Notes under the pieces: model-generated | What the model saw: the letters and a program-made list of their open reading frames with translations, nothing else | Databases searched by the model: none | Told to the model about the DNA's origin: nothing | Translations under genes and position numbers: made by a program | From: Halanaerobiaceae bacterium | GTDB lineage: Bacteria; Bacillota; Halanaerobiia; Halanaerobiales; Halarsenatibacteraceae | DNA length: 39,569 bases | Direction: 5' to 3' | NCBI GenBank assembly: GCA_003554225.1 | Contig: PWFW01000102.1 | Span: forward strand, 1-39,569 | Shown here: piece by piece, positions 1-9,452 of the stretch | Layout of the letters: each line of letters opens with the position of its first letter | Position numbering within the stretch: position 1 is the first letter of the stretch

Positions 1-2
1 CC

Positions 3-125
3 GCGATTAACAAAAGCAGCAGAATTATTATTTTGCCTGAGGATCTGGAAGATAAATTTTTGATTTTGTTCACCAGCTATCACTCCCCACCCGGCATAGA
101 GGTTTTCACTATTGCTGCTTTCTAA
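3..125 (+). CDS. C-terminal end of an ORF truncated by the window edge (…AINKSSRIIILPEDLEDKFLILFTSYHSPPGIEVFTIAAF*)
   Basis: Open frame from base 3 to TAA at 123-125 with protein-like composition; followed by a hairpin between it and the convergent minus-strand gene. Confidence 0.35.
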   Translation, partial: AINKSSRIIILPEDLEDKFLILFTSYHSPPGIEVFTIAAF

Positions 126-200
126 TATCACTGCTGCTTATAATATTTTATTGCTTTTAGAAAAATATTTCAACCACTAACCGGCATAATAGCATGAAAA

Positions 201-226
201 AAAGGCGACCCCCGGGGATCACCTTT
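201..226 (-). terminator. Rho-independent terminator (aaaggcgaccccc/ggggatcaccttt)
   Basis: Imperfect GC-rich inverted repeat; on the minus strand it is followed by a T-run (gcctttttttcat). Confidence 0.6.
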
Positions 227-314
227 TACAGAAAGCTTTATAGACCTGTCTATAAGACAGCTAAACTTTTTCAGCAAATATATATTTATCAATCATGATA
301 AAAAATTGCTGAAT

Positions 315-542
315 TTAAGCCCTGCTGGCTGACTTTCTCTTGGCCAGATAATTATTAATTTCTGCTATCACCGTCTCCTGAGTGGCCTCTGTTTCAACCT
401 GGAACCCATCCATCAGCTGACCACCTTCACTGTAAATTCTTACATTGTCATCCCCGTCCCAGATAAAGAAAAGATTATCTTCAAACCTAACAAGATCAGC
501 GCCTTTTTTAAGATCTTCCAGCATTGCGATATTTCCACACAT
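315..542 (-). CDS. Small acidic protein of unknown function
   Basis: ORF track 315..551; ATG at 542 preceded by a GGAGAGGGTGAT ribosome-binding region is preferred over the upstream GTG. Confidence 0.6.
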   Translation of the reverse strand: MCGNIAMLEDLKKGADLVRFEDNLFFIWDGDDNVRIYSEGGQLMDGFQVETEATQETVIAEINNYLAKRKSASRA

Positions 543-708
543 ATTTATCACCCTCTCCTGATATTAAAAATATTTCCTCACATTTTATCAGCTGACAATT
601 TGCCAGCTTTCAAGCAGCAGCAATAGATCTTACTATTAAATAATACCCTCTGGTCACTTTCAGTATCTATTACTATTATCTCCTATTTTGCAGGGATAGT
701 CAAGCCTG

Positions 709-1596
709 CTAATTCCGGCTGGCTTTTTGGCCTGTAAAGGATAAAAATGATATTCCCAGCATGATGAAAATTAGCCCCAGATAGTTTAAGAAGGTCAGCC
801 TTTCACCAACCAGCAATATTCCCAGAAGAGCAGCTGTTAAAGGTTCTGCCAGAGTGAGAGTCATGGCACTGGCAAGGGGAACCAGAATCAGGCCAATGTT
901 AAATAAAAGATAGGGCAGAGCCATTGAAAAAACTCCCAGATAGGCAGCCACCTGCAGTCCTCTTGTTTCCAGCAGCCACTCCGGCCTGTTTATAACTATA
1001 ATGGGAAGTAAAATTAATCCTCCAATCAATCCTACCATTGCCATTACAGTTTCTGCTGAGCGTTCCTTCAGTAAATCCTTACTGATTAAGGCATATAAAG
1101 CATAGACGCCTCCACCCCCTAAAGAAAGCAAAAGCCCTAAAGGTTCAACAACCGTTTCTCCCTCAGGCAAAAACAGTAAGATACAGCCTAAAATAGCCAG
1201 AAGAGTTGCAGGATACCAGCTTGATACAGGTTTCTGACCTTTAACCAGCCAGGCCAGCAGGCCGGCCAGTACCGGCGAACTTCCCATGGTAACTACAGTT
1301 GCAACGGCAACCCCCGTCAGCTCTACAGCAGAAAAAAAGAAAAGCTGATAGGCTGCAATGCTTAAAGCTGCCAGACAGGTTGATTTGAAAGGCCAGTTAT
1401 CTAATTCCGGCAGATTACCCCGCACCGCTGCGGTCATAAAAAGAACCAAACCTCCCAGTCCAATTCTGACTGCTCCAATGACAAAGGGGGTTGCAGCCTC
1501 CGGGGCAAAGGTCTGGGCTGTACCTGAAGTTCCCCAAAAAAAAGAAGCAGCCAGAATCAAAATATAACCCCGGGATACAAAACCACTGTCTTTCAT
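709..1596 (-). CDS. EamA/DMT-superfamily transporter
   Basis: Ten-TM hydrophobic pattern, N-terminal FFWGTSGT and internal duplication with AEPLTAALLGILLVGERLTFLNYLGLIFIMLGI. Confidence 0.9.
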   Translation of the reverse strand: MKDSGFVSRGYILILAASFFWGTSGTAQTFAPEAATPFVIGAVRIGLGGLVLFMTAAVRGNLPELDNWPFKSTCLAALSIAAYQLFFFSAVELTGVAVATVVTMGSSPVLAGLLAWLVKGQKPVSSWYPATLLAILGCILLFLPEGETVVEPLGLLLSLGGGGVYALYALISKDLLKERSAETVMAMVGLIGGLILLPIIVINRPEWLLETRGLQVAAYLGVFSMALPYLLFNIGLILVPLASAMTLTLAEPLTAALLGILLVGERLTFLNYLGLIFIMLGISFLSFTGQKASRN

Positions 1597-1770
1597 TTTT
1601 TCCTCCTATCAATATCGAATATTTATTGCCCGATTAAAGATTTATTAATAAAGGAAATTCTCATTTTGCTAAATATTTATCTGATTATAACATATATCCC
1701 GATAAACTTTAACCTGATATTAAAATTAGAGGCTTTTGTGGCTTTTATTTAGTATAAATCAATAAAAACA

Positions 1771-1802
1771 GCGAAGCACCCTTTTATTCAGGACAACTTC
1801 GC
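1771..1802 (-). terminator. Hairpin terminator (GCGAAG…CTTCGC)
   Basis: Inverted repeat followed by a T-run on the minus strand (tgtttttatt); also a T-run on the plus side. Confidence 0.55.
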
Positions 1803-1888
1803 CATTTTTTATCATCTGGATATTATAACAGCTTGATTAGAAAATTCACAAAAATCTATCAAAATTTAACTTTCCCGTCTGCTTGAAA

Positions 1889-2086
1889 TTAAACTCTATT
1901 CGGTCTATATTTCGTCACAGAAAAACTTGTCTCACTCATTTCAGTGATATATATCATATCGCCAGGACTAATATCTGCCATTGCCAGTATGTTTTTGGGG
2001 AAAGTCAAATCAAAGTTCTCACCAACATACAATAGATTTCTTTCCGGTACTTTAGCTCTAAGATAGGCCGGATTATCTTTTGCCAT
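1889..2086 (-). CDS. Small AbrB/SpoVT-like swapped-hairpin protein (tentative)
   Basis: 65 aa with FDLTFPKNILAMADISPGDMIYI, resembling the AbrB/MazE 'IPkeir…l.pGD.v' pattern. Confidence 0.45.
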   Translation of the reverse strand: MAKDNPAYLRAKVPERNLLYVGENFDLTFPKNILAMADISPGDMIYITEMSETSFSVTKYRPNRV

Positions 2087-2465
2087 TTCCTCCCCTCCTT
2101 CACATATATTTCATTGCAGAATCAAATCCTCCTTCCGAAAAATTTATTCTTTTAGCCTATTTAAATATCACTGTAATAATATTCTCTTCCCAGAGAAAAG
2201 TTCCTGCATATAAAAGTAAAAATATATTATTTTAACTATCTATATAATTTTTGACATAAATTTAAAGAATTATTCAGCAGAAGAAGAAACTCTCCTCCCT
2301 TAGTTCTCTTATTCTGCTTATTTTAGATAGGTAACTTTTTCAGATAAATATTTTCCAGGCAAAAAATTGTTCTTTGCAGTTTTTGTTAGCTGCCAGATTA
2401 TTTCAATTGTTTATTACCAGAATTTCCAGGAAATTTCCTGGATCAAGGTTAGGCAGGATAAACAG

Positions 2466-3740
2466 TTAATCTTGTACAATAACACCAACACCATCAGGTA
2501 TTACAGTTATCGAACCAGCCTTATATTTCAGCTTTCTCTCAGCCATAGCCAGAGCCTCTTTTATCGATCCAGCCTTACTCATATGCATATTTTCAACCAT
2601 TTCCCGGGGTGCCGCTGTAATCATAATCACCTCAAATTTATCCAGAATTCTCGCCAGTATTTGTGATTCCCACTGGTCTGGAACAGTTTCCTTTCTATCT
2701 CTCCTTTTAATATCTTCTCTGATCTGCCTGGGACTGCTGGCCTGCAAAAATGTTTTATAAAAACTTTCACCTCCGTGGCCATCGGAGCATTCTGCTGCAA
2801 TAATTATTACCCCGCCTGGTTTGCAGGTCGCTTCTGCAGCAGTCATACCCTTAACTGCCTGGTAGATATTTTGATCTAAAGGGTACCCTCCATTTGTGGT
2901 TATTACTATATCAGCAGGTCTAGCCTGAACTCCGGCCAGTTCAGCAACAAATCTGCAGCCCTTCTCATGAGCTTCTTTAAAATCTCCCGCGAAGGCATTA
3001 ATTATCTTTTTATCCTCATTAATCGCCACATTTAAGATAAAGGCTAAACCTGCCTGTTCTGCAGCAAAAAGCATGTCTTTGTGCATCGGATTTCCCTCAA
3101 TAATTCCCGTTCTGGCTTTTTCATGAGCGATAAACTCCCCACAGTGATTGGCCAGGACAGTCTCTTTGCTGGCTACACCTGGCAGCACACTTTTTCGACC
3201 GCCGGAAAAACCGGCAAAGAAGTGAGGTTCAATAAAACCCTCTGCTATTAATAGATCAGCTTCCACAGCATTTCTGTTTAATCTTAATCTTCCTCCTGAA
3301 GGTAAGGTGCCGCAATCAACCATAGCACTGTTTTCGGTGCTAATATGCATTACAATGTTTTCATTCTCAACTATCTTATGACCAAATTTTTCTTCCAGCT
3401 CTTCTCTGCTGGAGGGCCTGTGAAAACCGGTAGCTATTAAAAGTTTAATGCTGGCTTCGGGATTGCCTTTTCTTATTTCTCTTAACAGAGGAGGGATGAT
3501 AAATTTACTGGGAACCGGCCTGGTATGGTCACTGCAAATAATTACAACATTTTTTTTATCTTTCGCCAGCTCCGATAATTTTTTTGATCCAGCAGGACTG
3601 GCTAAAGCCCTGTCTACCAGGGAATGCTGCTCCAGTTCAGGCTGATATTCACCGGCTTTTGAAGACAGTACACCGGCAATTTTCTCCTCAGGTAAAGAAA
3701 AGCTAAGGCCTTCTCGACCATAGGGGACTGTAAAATCCAT
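2466..3740 (-). CDS. larA: Nickel-pincer-dependent lactate racemase (LarA family)
   Basis: CSDHTRPVPSKFIIPPLLREI, LLIATGFHRPSSREEL, EPHFFAGFSGGRKSVLPG and NGGYPLDQNIYQAVKGM are LarA/DUF2088 motifs. Confidence 0.9.
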   Translation of the reverse strand: MDFTVPYGREGLSFSLPEEKIAGVLSSKAGEYQPELEQHSLVDRALASPAGSKKLSELAKDKKNVVIICSDHTRPVPSKFIIPPLLREIRKGNPEASIKLLIATGFHRPSSREELEEKFGHKIVENENIVMHISTENSAMVDCGTLPSGGRLRLNRNAVEADLLIAEGFIEPHFFAGFSGGRKSVLPGVASKETVLANHCGEFIAHEKARTGIIEGNPMHKDMLFAAEQAGLAFILNVAINEDKKIINAFAGDFKEAHEKGCRFVAELAGVQARPADIVITTNGGYPLDQNIYQAVKGMTAAEATCKPGGVIIIAAECSDGHGGESFYKTFLQASSPRQIREDIKRRDRKETVPDQWESQILARILDKFEVIMITAAPREMVENMHMSKAGSIKEALAMAERKLKYKAGSITVIPDGVGVIVQD

Positions 3741-3779
3741 AAAATTTCACCTCTTACATTAAGGAATAAAAATTTAAGA

Positions 3780-3820
3780 GAGGCGGCTCCCTCACTGCCA
3801 ATGTCAATAGAAACCGCCTC
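3780..3820 (-). terminator. Hairpin between ldh and larA (GAGGCGG…CCGCCTC)
   Basis: Perfect 7-bp stem with long loop; followed on the minus strand by cttaaatttttatt. Confidence 0.4.
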
Positions 3821-3906
3821 CTTGCTGTCCTTTCTATGATGGAAAATTTTCTGTTAAGCTTTCAGCTTAAGTCGTTTAGCAGAAATTCCTTTCCAGAGCA
3901 GTTGAA

Positions 3907-5325
3907 TTATTCAAGATCAAATATTTTGCCGGGATTCATTATATTATTGGGATCAAAAATCTTTTTTATCTTTTTCATTAATTCCAGTTCAACTGCAGAG
4001 ACTGCCTCGGGAAAATACTTTTTTCTTTTAGAGCCAATGCCATGCTCACCGCTTATAGTTCCTCCCAGTCTGTATGTCACTTCATACATCTCTTTTAAGC
4101 ATTCATCTTCAATTTGATACCACTTTTCCATGCTATGCTCCGGATTCTTAACCAGGGTGGCATGCAAATTACCATCACCGGCATGACCATAACAGGGAAT
4201 TTGAATGTCATATTTTTCGCTCAATCTATCCAGCTCCGGAATCAAATCGGGGATACTGGCTATTGGTACTACAATATCCTCCAGACTCTGTTCGGGACTG
4301 ATAACCATAAATGCTTCAGCAATATTTCGCCGGACATCCCAGACTCTTTCCCTGGTCGTATGGTTATCGGCAACATATACCTCCTGGGCCCCGTTTTTTT
4401 CACAGACCTCTCCGATCTTAAAGTAATCATTCTCTACCTGCTCCTCTTCAGCGCCATCGACTTCAATTAATAGCATGGCACCACAATTCTGATAAGGAAG
4501 ATGTTCATTAAGATATTCACAGGAGGCCTGAACAGATCTCCTATCCATAAACTCTATTCCAGTAGGGATTATGCCAGTTTCAGTCATAATTTTGGGAACT
4601 GTGGCTATAGCAGTTTCAGCATCTTCAAAAAGCACCAGCAGGGCAACCTCTTTGGTCGGCTTTGGCAGAAGCTTAATTGTAGCTTCAGTAACTATACCCA
4701 GGGTCCCTTCAGAACCGATCAGCAGTCTTTTCAGGTCATATCCTGTAACATCCTTAACCCTTTTGCCTCCCAGTCTCATAACCTCACCGGTTGGTAAAAC
4801 AACCTCCATTCCCATAACATAGCGGCCGGTGACTCCATATTTTACTGCTTTACCGCCGCCAGCATTTTCAGCTATATTGCCCCCAATAAAACAGGATTCC
4901 AGACTCATGGGATAACCGGCAAAAAACAGCCCTTCCTCGGCAAGATCTTCCTGAACATTATTGGTAATAACTCCGCCCTGAAGCACCATCATCATGTTAT
5001 CAAAGTCATATTCAATAACTTTATCCATGTTTTCAACAGATAGTACTATCCCGCCATAATCAGGAATAGCTCCCCCGGAAAGACCGCTTCCTGCCCCTCT
5101 TGGTGTTACAGGAATCAGCTCTCTATTGGCCAGTTTAACAATGGACTGCACCTCTGCAGTAGAAGAAGGTTTGACTACAACTTCAGGCATCTTCGCGTAT
5201 TTTTCTTTTGGCGTTTCGTCGTGCGAGTAGGCCTCAATCTTGTCCCTGTCAGTTAAAACATTTTTCCCGCCAACTATTTCTTTTAGTTCAACTAAAATCT
5301 CCTCAGTTACTGGATTATACTTCAA
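3907..5325 (-). CDS. FAD-binding D-lactate/glycolate dehydrogenase (GlcD/LctD family)
   Basis: PCMH-type FAD motif ([23 protein letters not shown]) and C-terminal [14 protein letters not shown]…[14 protein letters not shown]. Confidence 0.93.
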   Translation of the reverse strand: MKYNPVTEEILVELKEIVGGKNVLTDRDKIEAYSHDETPKEKYAKMPEVVVKPSSTAEVQSIVKLANRELIPVTPRGAGSGLSGGAIPDYGGIVLSVENMDKVIEYDFDNMMMVLQGGVITNNVQEDLAEEGLFFAGYPMSLESCFIGGNIAENAGGGKAVKYGVTGRYVMGMEVVLPTGEVMRLGGKRVKDVTGYDLKRLLIGSEGTLGIVTEATIKLLPKPTKEVALLVLFEDAETAIATVPKIMTETGIIPTGIEFMDRRSVQASCEYLNEHLPYQNCGAMLLIEVDGAEEEQVENDYFKIGEVCEKNGAQEVYVADNHTTRERVWDVRRNIAEAFMVISPEQSLEDIVVPIASIPDLIPELDRLSEKYDIQIPCYGHAGDGNLHATLVKNPEHSMEKWYQIEDECLKEMYEVTYRLGGTISGEHGIGSKRKKYFPEAVSAVELELMKKIKKIFDPNNIMNPGKIFDLE

Positions 5326-6331
5326 CCTTCTCTACCTCCTTCTCCCGGGCTAATCTCTCATTCAGCATAGGTACCAGTTCAAAAAGATCACCGATCAAAC
5401 CGATGTCAGCAACTTTAAAAATATCAGCATCGGGATCTTCATTTATGGCAACAATATTCTCCGAGGTTTTCATGCCGGCCAGATGTTGGATTGCACCGGA
5501 AATTCCAACAGCAATATAAAGTTTCGGAGTAACAGTTTTGCCGCTCAAACCGACCTGATGAGGATAGGTTATCCAGTCCATCTCAACTGCATCTCTGGAA
5601 GCTCCCACCACCCCACCTAAATACCCCGCCATTTCCCTGATCAGCGCAAAATTTTCTGCTTTCTTGAGACCCTTTCCTCCCGCCACTACTATATCTGCAT
5701 CTACTATATTTACATCCTCACCTTCCGAGGTTCGAAAACTCAGCCTCTCAACTCTGCCGTCATATAACCCGGGATCATATTTAATTTCAACAACCTCTCC
5801 CTCCCGGCCGGGAACCTGCTCGGCCGGACTGGTAGATTTAGGTCTAACCGTTGCCATCTGGGGGCGATGTCTGGGGGTATGGATTGTAGCCAGAATATTA
5901 CCACCAATTGCCGGTCTTGTTTGCAATAAATTGCCGGTTTCTTCCTCAATATCAAGCTCAGTACAATCTGCCGTCAGGCCTGCTTCCAGCCTTACTGCTA
6001 CATGAGGCAGCAGGGTACGACCCATAGTTGTGGCTGCTCCCAAAATAATTTCAGGTTTATGCTCTTCCACCAGCTCCACCATAACATTGCTGTAATTCTC
6101 AACAATAAAGTTCTCCAAACGTTTATCATTTACCAGGTAAACTTTATCTGCTCCTGCCTCAATCAGACGGCGGGCTTCTTCTTTACTAACGTTGTTGGAT
6201 ATAATCAGAGAAGCAAGCTCAACTTCAAGTTTATCAGCAAGTTTCCGGCCCCGGGTTAAGAGCTCAAAGGCGACTCTTTTAATCTCACCCTTCTTAGCTT
6301 CCGCTAATGTCCAGACTCCTTGATAGCTCAT
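5315..6331 (-). CDS. etfA: Electron transfer flavoprotein alpha subunit, no N-terminal ferredoxin domain
   Basis: C-terminal FAD domain [45 protein letters not shown]…[13 protein letters not shown]. Confidence 0.95.
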   Translation of the reverse strand: MSYQGVWTLAEAKKGEIKRVAFELLTRGRKLADKLEVELASLIISNNVSKEEARRLIEAGADKVYLVNDKRLENFIVENYSNVMVELVEEHKPEIILGAATTMGRTLLPHVAVRLEAGLTADCTELDIEEETGNLLQTRPAIGGNILATIHTPRHRPQMATVRPKSTSPAEQVPGREGEVVEIKYDPGLYDGRVERLSFRTSEGEDVNIVDADIVVAGGKGLKKAENFALIREMAGYLGGVVGASRDAVEMDWITYPHQVGLSGKTVTPKLYIAVGISGAIQHLAGMKTSENIVAINEDPDADIFKVADIGLIGDLFELVPMLNERLAREKEVEKVEV

Positions 6332-6480
6332 ATTTTATAATTCCTCCTTCAATCTTTCTTAAAATAACATTTTCTTAACTCTAGCAGGTAATAATCTGCC
6401 TGAGAAAATTTTTATAGCTATAATGCTTTAATTCCTTTGAGATACCCCAGAAATTTAAAAATAGCTAAATTGCTGGTTTA

Positions 6481-7311
6481 TTAAAGCATCTCTTTGGACT
6501 TTAAATACTCAACCAGTTCTTCTACAGCGGTTTCCTGTTTGCCTTCCTCACTGGCATCGATTATTCTGCCGCCTCTGGTTACTTTGGGCCTATCAATATT
6601 TACAACTCTGGTAGGCGAGCCCTGGAGCCCCAGGTTATCCTTATTCATCTCAATCTGTTCGGAATTTTTAGGCTCGATTTCTACATCTCTGGCTTTCCTC
6701 TTGCCTGACAGGGTTGGCAGCCTGGGATAATTAATTTCCTTTACCACGGTTAGTAAAGCCGGCAGGGGAAGCCTCAATTTCTCATAACCTTCCTCTAATA
6801 GCCTCTCAACAGTTATACTATTTTCATCAGGCTCTGTATAGGAAGATTCCTCTGCTATATAAACTTTCTCCACTGTACTTACATAGGTTGCCAGAGGCAA
6901 ATCTAAAAAAGAGGCAATTCCCGGCCCCACCTGAGCAGTATCACCATCAGTTGCCTGGAGCCCGCAGAAAATCAAATCATAATCTCCAATATCTTCAATA
7001 CAGCGGGATAGAGCATAGGAAGTTGCCCAGGTGTCGGAACCTGCAAACTCCCGTCCTGATAAAAGAATCCCATCATCACAACCCATAGCAATAGCCTCTC
7101 TTATCGCCTTTTCTGCTGAAGGCGGGCCCATGGTTATGGCAATTACCTCACCGCCATGTTCTTCCTTCAGGCGAATTGCTGCCTCAATTGCATAAAGATC
7201 CAGAGGATTAATTATGCTTTCCACCCCATCTCGAACCATGGTTCCTGTTTCCTCATCCATTTTAACATTACTGGTTTCCGGTACCTGCTTGATTGGTGTA
7301 ATTATTTTCAA
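6481..7311 (-). CDS. etfB: Electron transfer flavoprotein beta subunit, bifurcating-type signature
   Basis: KQVPETSNVKMDEETGTMVRDGVESIINPLDLYAIEAA and CGLQATDGDTAQVGPGIASFL. Confidence 0.95.
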   Translation of the reverse strand: MKIITPIKQVPETSNVKMDEETGTMVRDGVESIINPLDLYAIEAAIRLKEEHGGEVIAITMGPPSAEKAIREAIAMGCDDGILLSGREFAGSDTWATSYALSRCIEDIGDYDLIFCGLQATDGDTAQVGPGIASFLDLPLATYVSTVEKVYIAEESSYTEPDENSITVERLLEEGYEKLRLPLPALLTVVKEINYPRLPTLSGKRKARDVEIEPKNSEQIEMNKDNLGLQGSPTRVVNIDRPKVTRGGRIIDASEEGKQETAVEELVEYLKSKEML

Positions 7312-7382
7312 ACCAGATAACCTCCTAACTTTTTATACCTGATGGTCTTGTTTTTAGAGAAAAAATAAATTGCCATCTTATG

Positions 7383-7403
7383 TATGATGGTCAGACCATC
7401 ATA
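7383..7403. promoter_or_regulatory. Perfect 21-bp palindrome TATGATGGTC-A-GACCATCATA; candidate operator of the adjacent FadR/LldR-type regulator
   Basis: 10-bp perfect arms with TGGTC-A-GACCA core, 72 bp upstream of the etfB start; an AT-rich -10-like tract abuts it upstream on the minus strand. Confidence 0.7.
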
Positions 7404-7525
7404 TCTTATATATATATTCTTAGAGATTTATTTAATTTCTCCTGCCTGTTCTAGGATTTTTTATAAAAAAATATTTAGCTTTAATATAATTTATCCGTTA
7501 AATCCTCTATTAAAAACAAAAATAT

Positions 7526-7545
7526 CGGCCATAAAGACCGACATT
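7526..7545 (-). terminator. Short hairpin terminator after the fadR-type gene
   Basis: TCGG…CCGA stem with minus-strand T-rich tail (tatttttgttttt). Confidence 0.4.
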
Positions 7546-7600
7546 TCATATGTTTGGATCATCACTAAATTAGTCCACTATATTCTAACAGTGATTGGAT

Positions 7601-8320
7601 TTAACCTTCGATTTCCCTGTTAATTAACTTTTCGACAAACTCTAAATGAGTTTTCATTTCCTGCATCGAGAGCTCAGGATCTCCCTTTTTAATCGCAGAA
7701 AAAATTCGATGATGTTGGGCTGTGAATTCATTCATGGTATCCGGCCGGGAAACAAGTTTGGTTCTGGTATGTTTTATGTGAAAATCCATGGCACCCATTA
7801 TTGATATCATAACATAGTAGAGAACATTGTTCTTGCTGGCCCGGGCTATTGAATAATGAAAATCTCGATCCAGGTTAATGCTGTCCTCTTCAAATCCAGT
7901 CCGAATCTCCATTTTCCCTACAATTTCATCCAAAACATTAATATCCTCCTGGCTTCTTCTCTCGGCAGCCAGTCTGACACTATCTACCTCCAGTACCCGA
8001 CGAAGCTCCAGCAGCTCTCCGGCAACATCATCTTCCAGCAGCAGGGCTAGAGATAGAGGTTCTAAAAGATTTTTATCCGCAACTTCTTTGATAAAAGTGC
8101 CTTCGCCCGGCCTGCTTTCGATCAGACCTATCATTTCCAGGGCACTGAAAGCTTCCCGAATTGAAGCTCTGCTGACACCCAGCTGCTCTTTCAGGGATCT
8201 TTCTGAAGGAAGCTTATCACCCCGGCGAATATCTCCTCGATAAATCATCTCCTTAATCTGCTGAATTACCTGTTCATAAACTTTATTAGTTTTAATTGGT
8301 TCAAATTCCATAATTTTCAC
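7601..8320 (-). CDS. GntR-family (FadR/LldR subfamily, FCD domain) transcriptional regulator
   Basis: wHTH: YRGDIRRGDKLPSERSLKEQLGVSRASIREAFSALEMIGLIESRPGEGTFI; C-terminal FCD-like DRDFHYSIARASKNNVL. Confidence 0.9.
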   Translation of the reverse strand: MKIMEFEPIKTNKVYEQVIQQIKEMIYRGDIRRGDKLPSERSLKEQLGVSRASIREAFSALEMIGLIESRPGEGTFIKEVADKNLLEPLSLALLLEDDVAGELLELRRVLEVDSVRLAAERRSQEDINVLDEIVGKMEIRTGFEEDSINLDRDFHYSIARASKNNVLYYVMISIMGAMDFHIKHTRTKLVSRPDTMNEFTAQHHRIFSAIKKGDPELSMQEMKTHLEFVEKLINREIEG

Positions 8321-8423
8321 TCCGTAGTTTCCGACTGATTATCAAGTTCGGATGAGATCTGCCTGAAAGATTTTGTTATCTCATCACCTTTTTATCTTAT
8401 CATAATTATAAACTAAATGAAAA

Positions 8424-8594
8424 TTATTGTTGACTGCTGCGGGAAAAGAATCTATGTTCAGAAAAATTAAGATTAATTTTGCCCTTGCTGGACTTAATTT
8501 TATCAGTTTCTGCATCTACCCTGATTTTGCATTCGAAACAGAGTCCTGTAATGTTCTCACAACTAATTTCTCTATTACATATTTTGCAGCGCAT
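8424..8594 (-). CDS. 56-aa Cys-rich putative zinc-ribbon microprotein (MRCKICNREISCENITGLCFECKIRVDAETDKIKSSKGKINLNFSEHRFFSRSSQQ)
   Basis: Manual translation of the minus strand; ATG preceded by a strong AGGGGGTT RBS; CxxC-x12-CxxC. Too short for the ORF track. Confidence 0.6.
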   Translation of the reverse strand: MRCKICNREISCENITGLCFECKIRVDAETDKIKSSKGKINLNFSEHRFFSRSSQQ

Positions 8595-8720
8595 TATTAT
8601 AACCCCCTGTTAAACTTCATATAGGAAAACCTGGCATATTTGTGAAATACATCACTTGCTTGGGTATATTTTATCTCTTTTAAGGAAAAAATTCAAGTTT
8701 TCCAGTAAAATTTTATTTTA

Positions 8721-9131
8721 TTACAGCTCCACCTTACCTAATATTCCATTTATAAAAGAGTAGGATTTCTCACTGCCAAAGCTTTTAGCCAGTTCCACAG
8801 CTTCATTGATTGAGACAGCTTTAGGTATATTATCCAGAAATAATATCTCATAGATAGCTATCCTGAGGATATTCTTATCAACAACAGCCAGCCTGCTAAT
8901 TCTCCAGTTTATTGCCTTCTCGGAAATTATCTGATCCAGTCGTTCTAATTCCTGACAGACCCCCTTAATAATTTCCAGATGATAATTGTCGCTGGACTCC
9001 CCCTCATAAAGACCCCCAGGAAAAATAATATCCTGAGGTAAGCAGCCAACTGTTGCTTTGTCCTGAATCTCCAATGCATATAGATATTGAAGGGCTTTCT
9101 CTCTTTCCTGATGCCTTGTTAAAGTTTTCAT
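8721..9131 (-). CDS. nusB: Transcription antitermination factor NusB
   Basis: REKALQYLYALEIQ … VVDKNILRIAIYEILFLDNIPKAVSINEAVELAKSFGSEKSYSFINGILGKV. Confidence 0.95.
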   Translation of the reverse strand: MKTLTRHQEREKALQYLYALEIQDKATVGCLPQDIIFPGGLYEGESSDNYHLEIIKGVCQELERLDQIISEKAINWRISRLAVVDKNILRIAIYEILFLDNIPKAVSINEAVELAKSFGSEKSYSFINGILGKVEL

Positions 9132-9198
9132 TAATTTAGATCACCAACTATCAATAAATGGCTGTCGACTGCAGCACTAAATCTATCAAAATCACCTG

Positions 9199-9435
9199 CT
9201 AGGAAAGATTGCCGGGAAACAATTTCTCTACCAGTTCCCAGAAATCTCTTTGTAAACTATCCCTGCTGCCAAGCAGTCCTCCCAGCAGGGTAAGAAATGC
9301 AATTAACAGGGCCCGCGGCACTCCTAATGTCAAAATTAATATTGCAAACACCAGCCCCAGCAGTCCTCCAGCAATAATGCTGGTATTTTCAACTATTTTG
9401 TTCCTCATCAGCTGATAAAATCTATCTCTATCCAT
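9199..9435 (-). CDS. DUF2273 family small membrane protein
   Basis: 78 aa, two hydrophobic helices, located between nusB and amaP/asp23 as in other Firmicutes. Confidence 0.75.
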   Translation of the reverse strand: MDRDRFYQLMRNKIVENTSIIAGGLLGLVFAILILTLGVPRALLIAFLTLLGGLLGSRDSLQRDFWELVEKLFPGNLS

Positions 9436-9452
9436 AGAGTGCCAGCCTCCTT

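Noticed and set aside
7878-8243. 121-aa Ser-rich plus-strand ORF
   Set aside because: Antisense to the FadR-type regulator; low-complexity Ser/Arg composition typical of a shadow ORF
8427-8624. 65-aa plus-strand ORF over the 8424-8594 locus
   Set aside because: The minus-strand CxxC/CxxC reading with a strong RBS is more convincing
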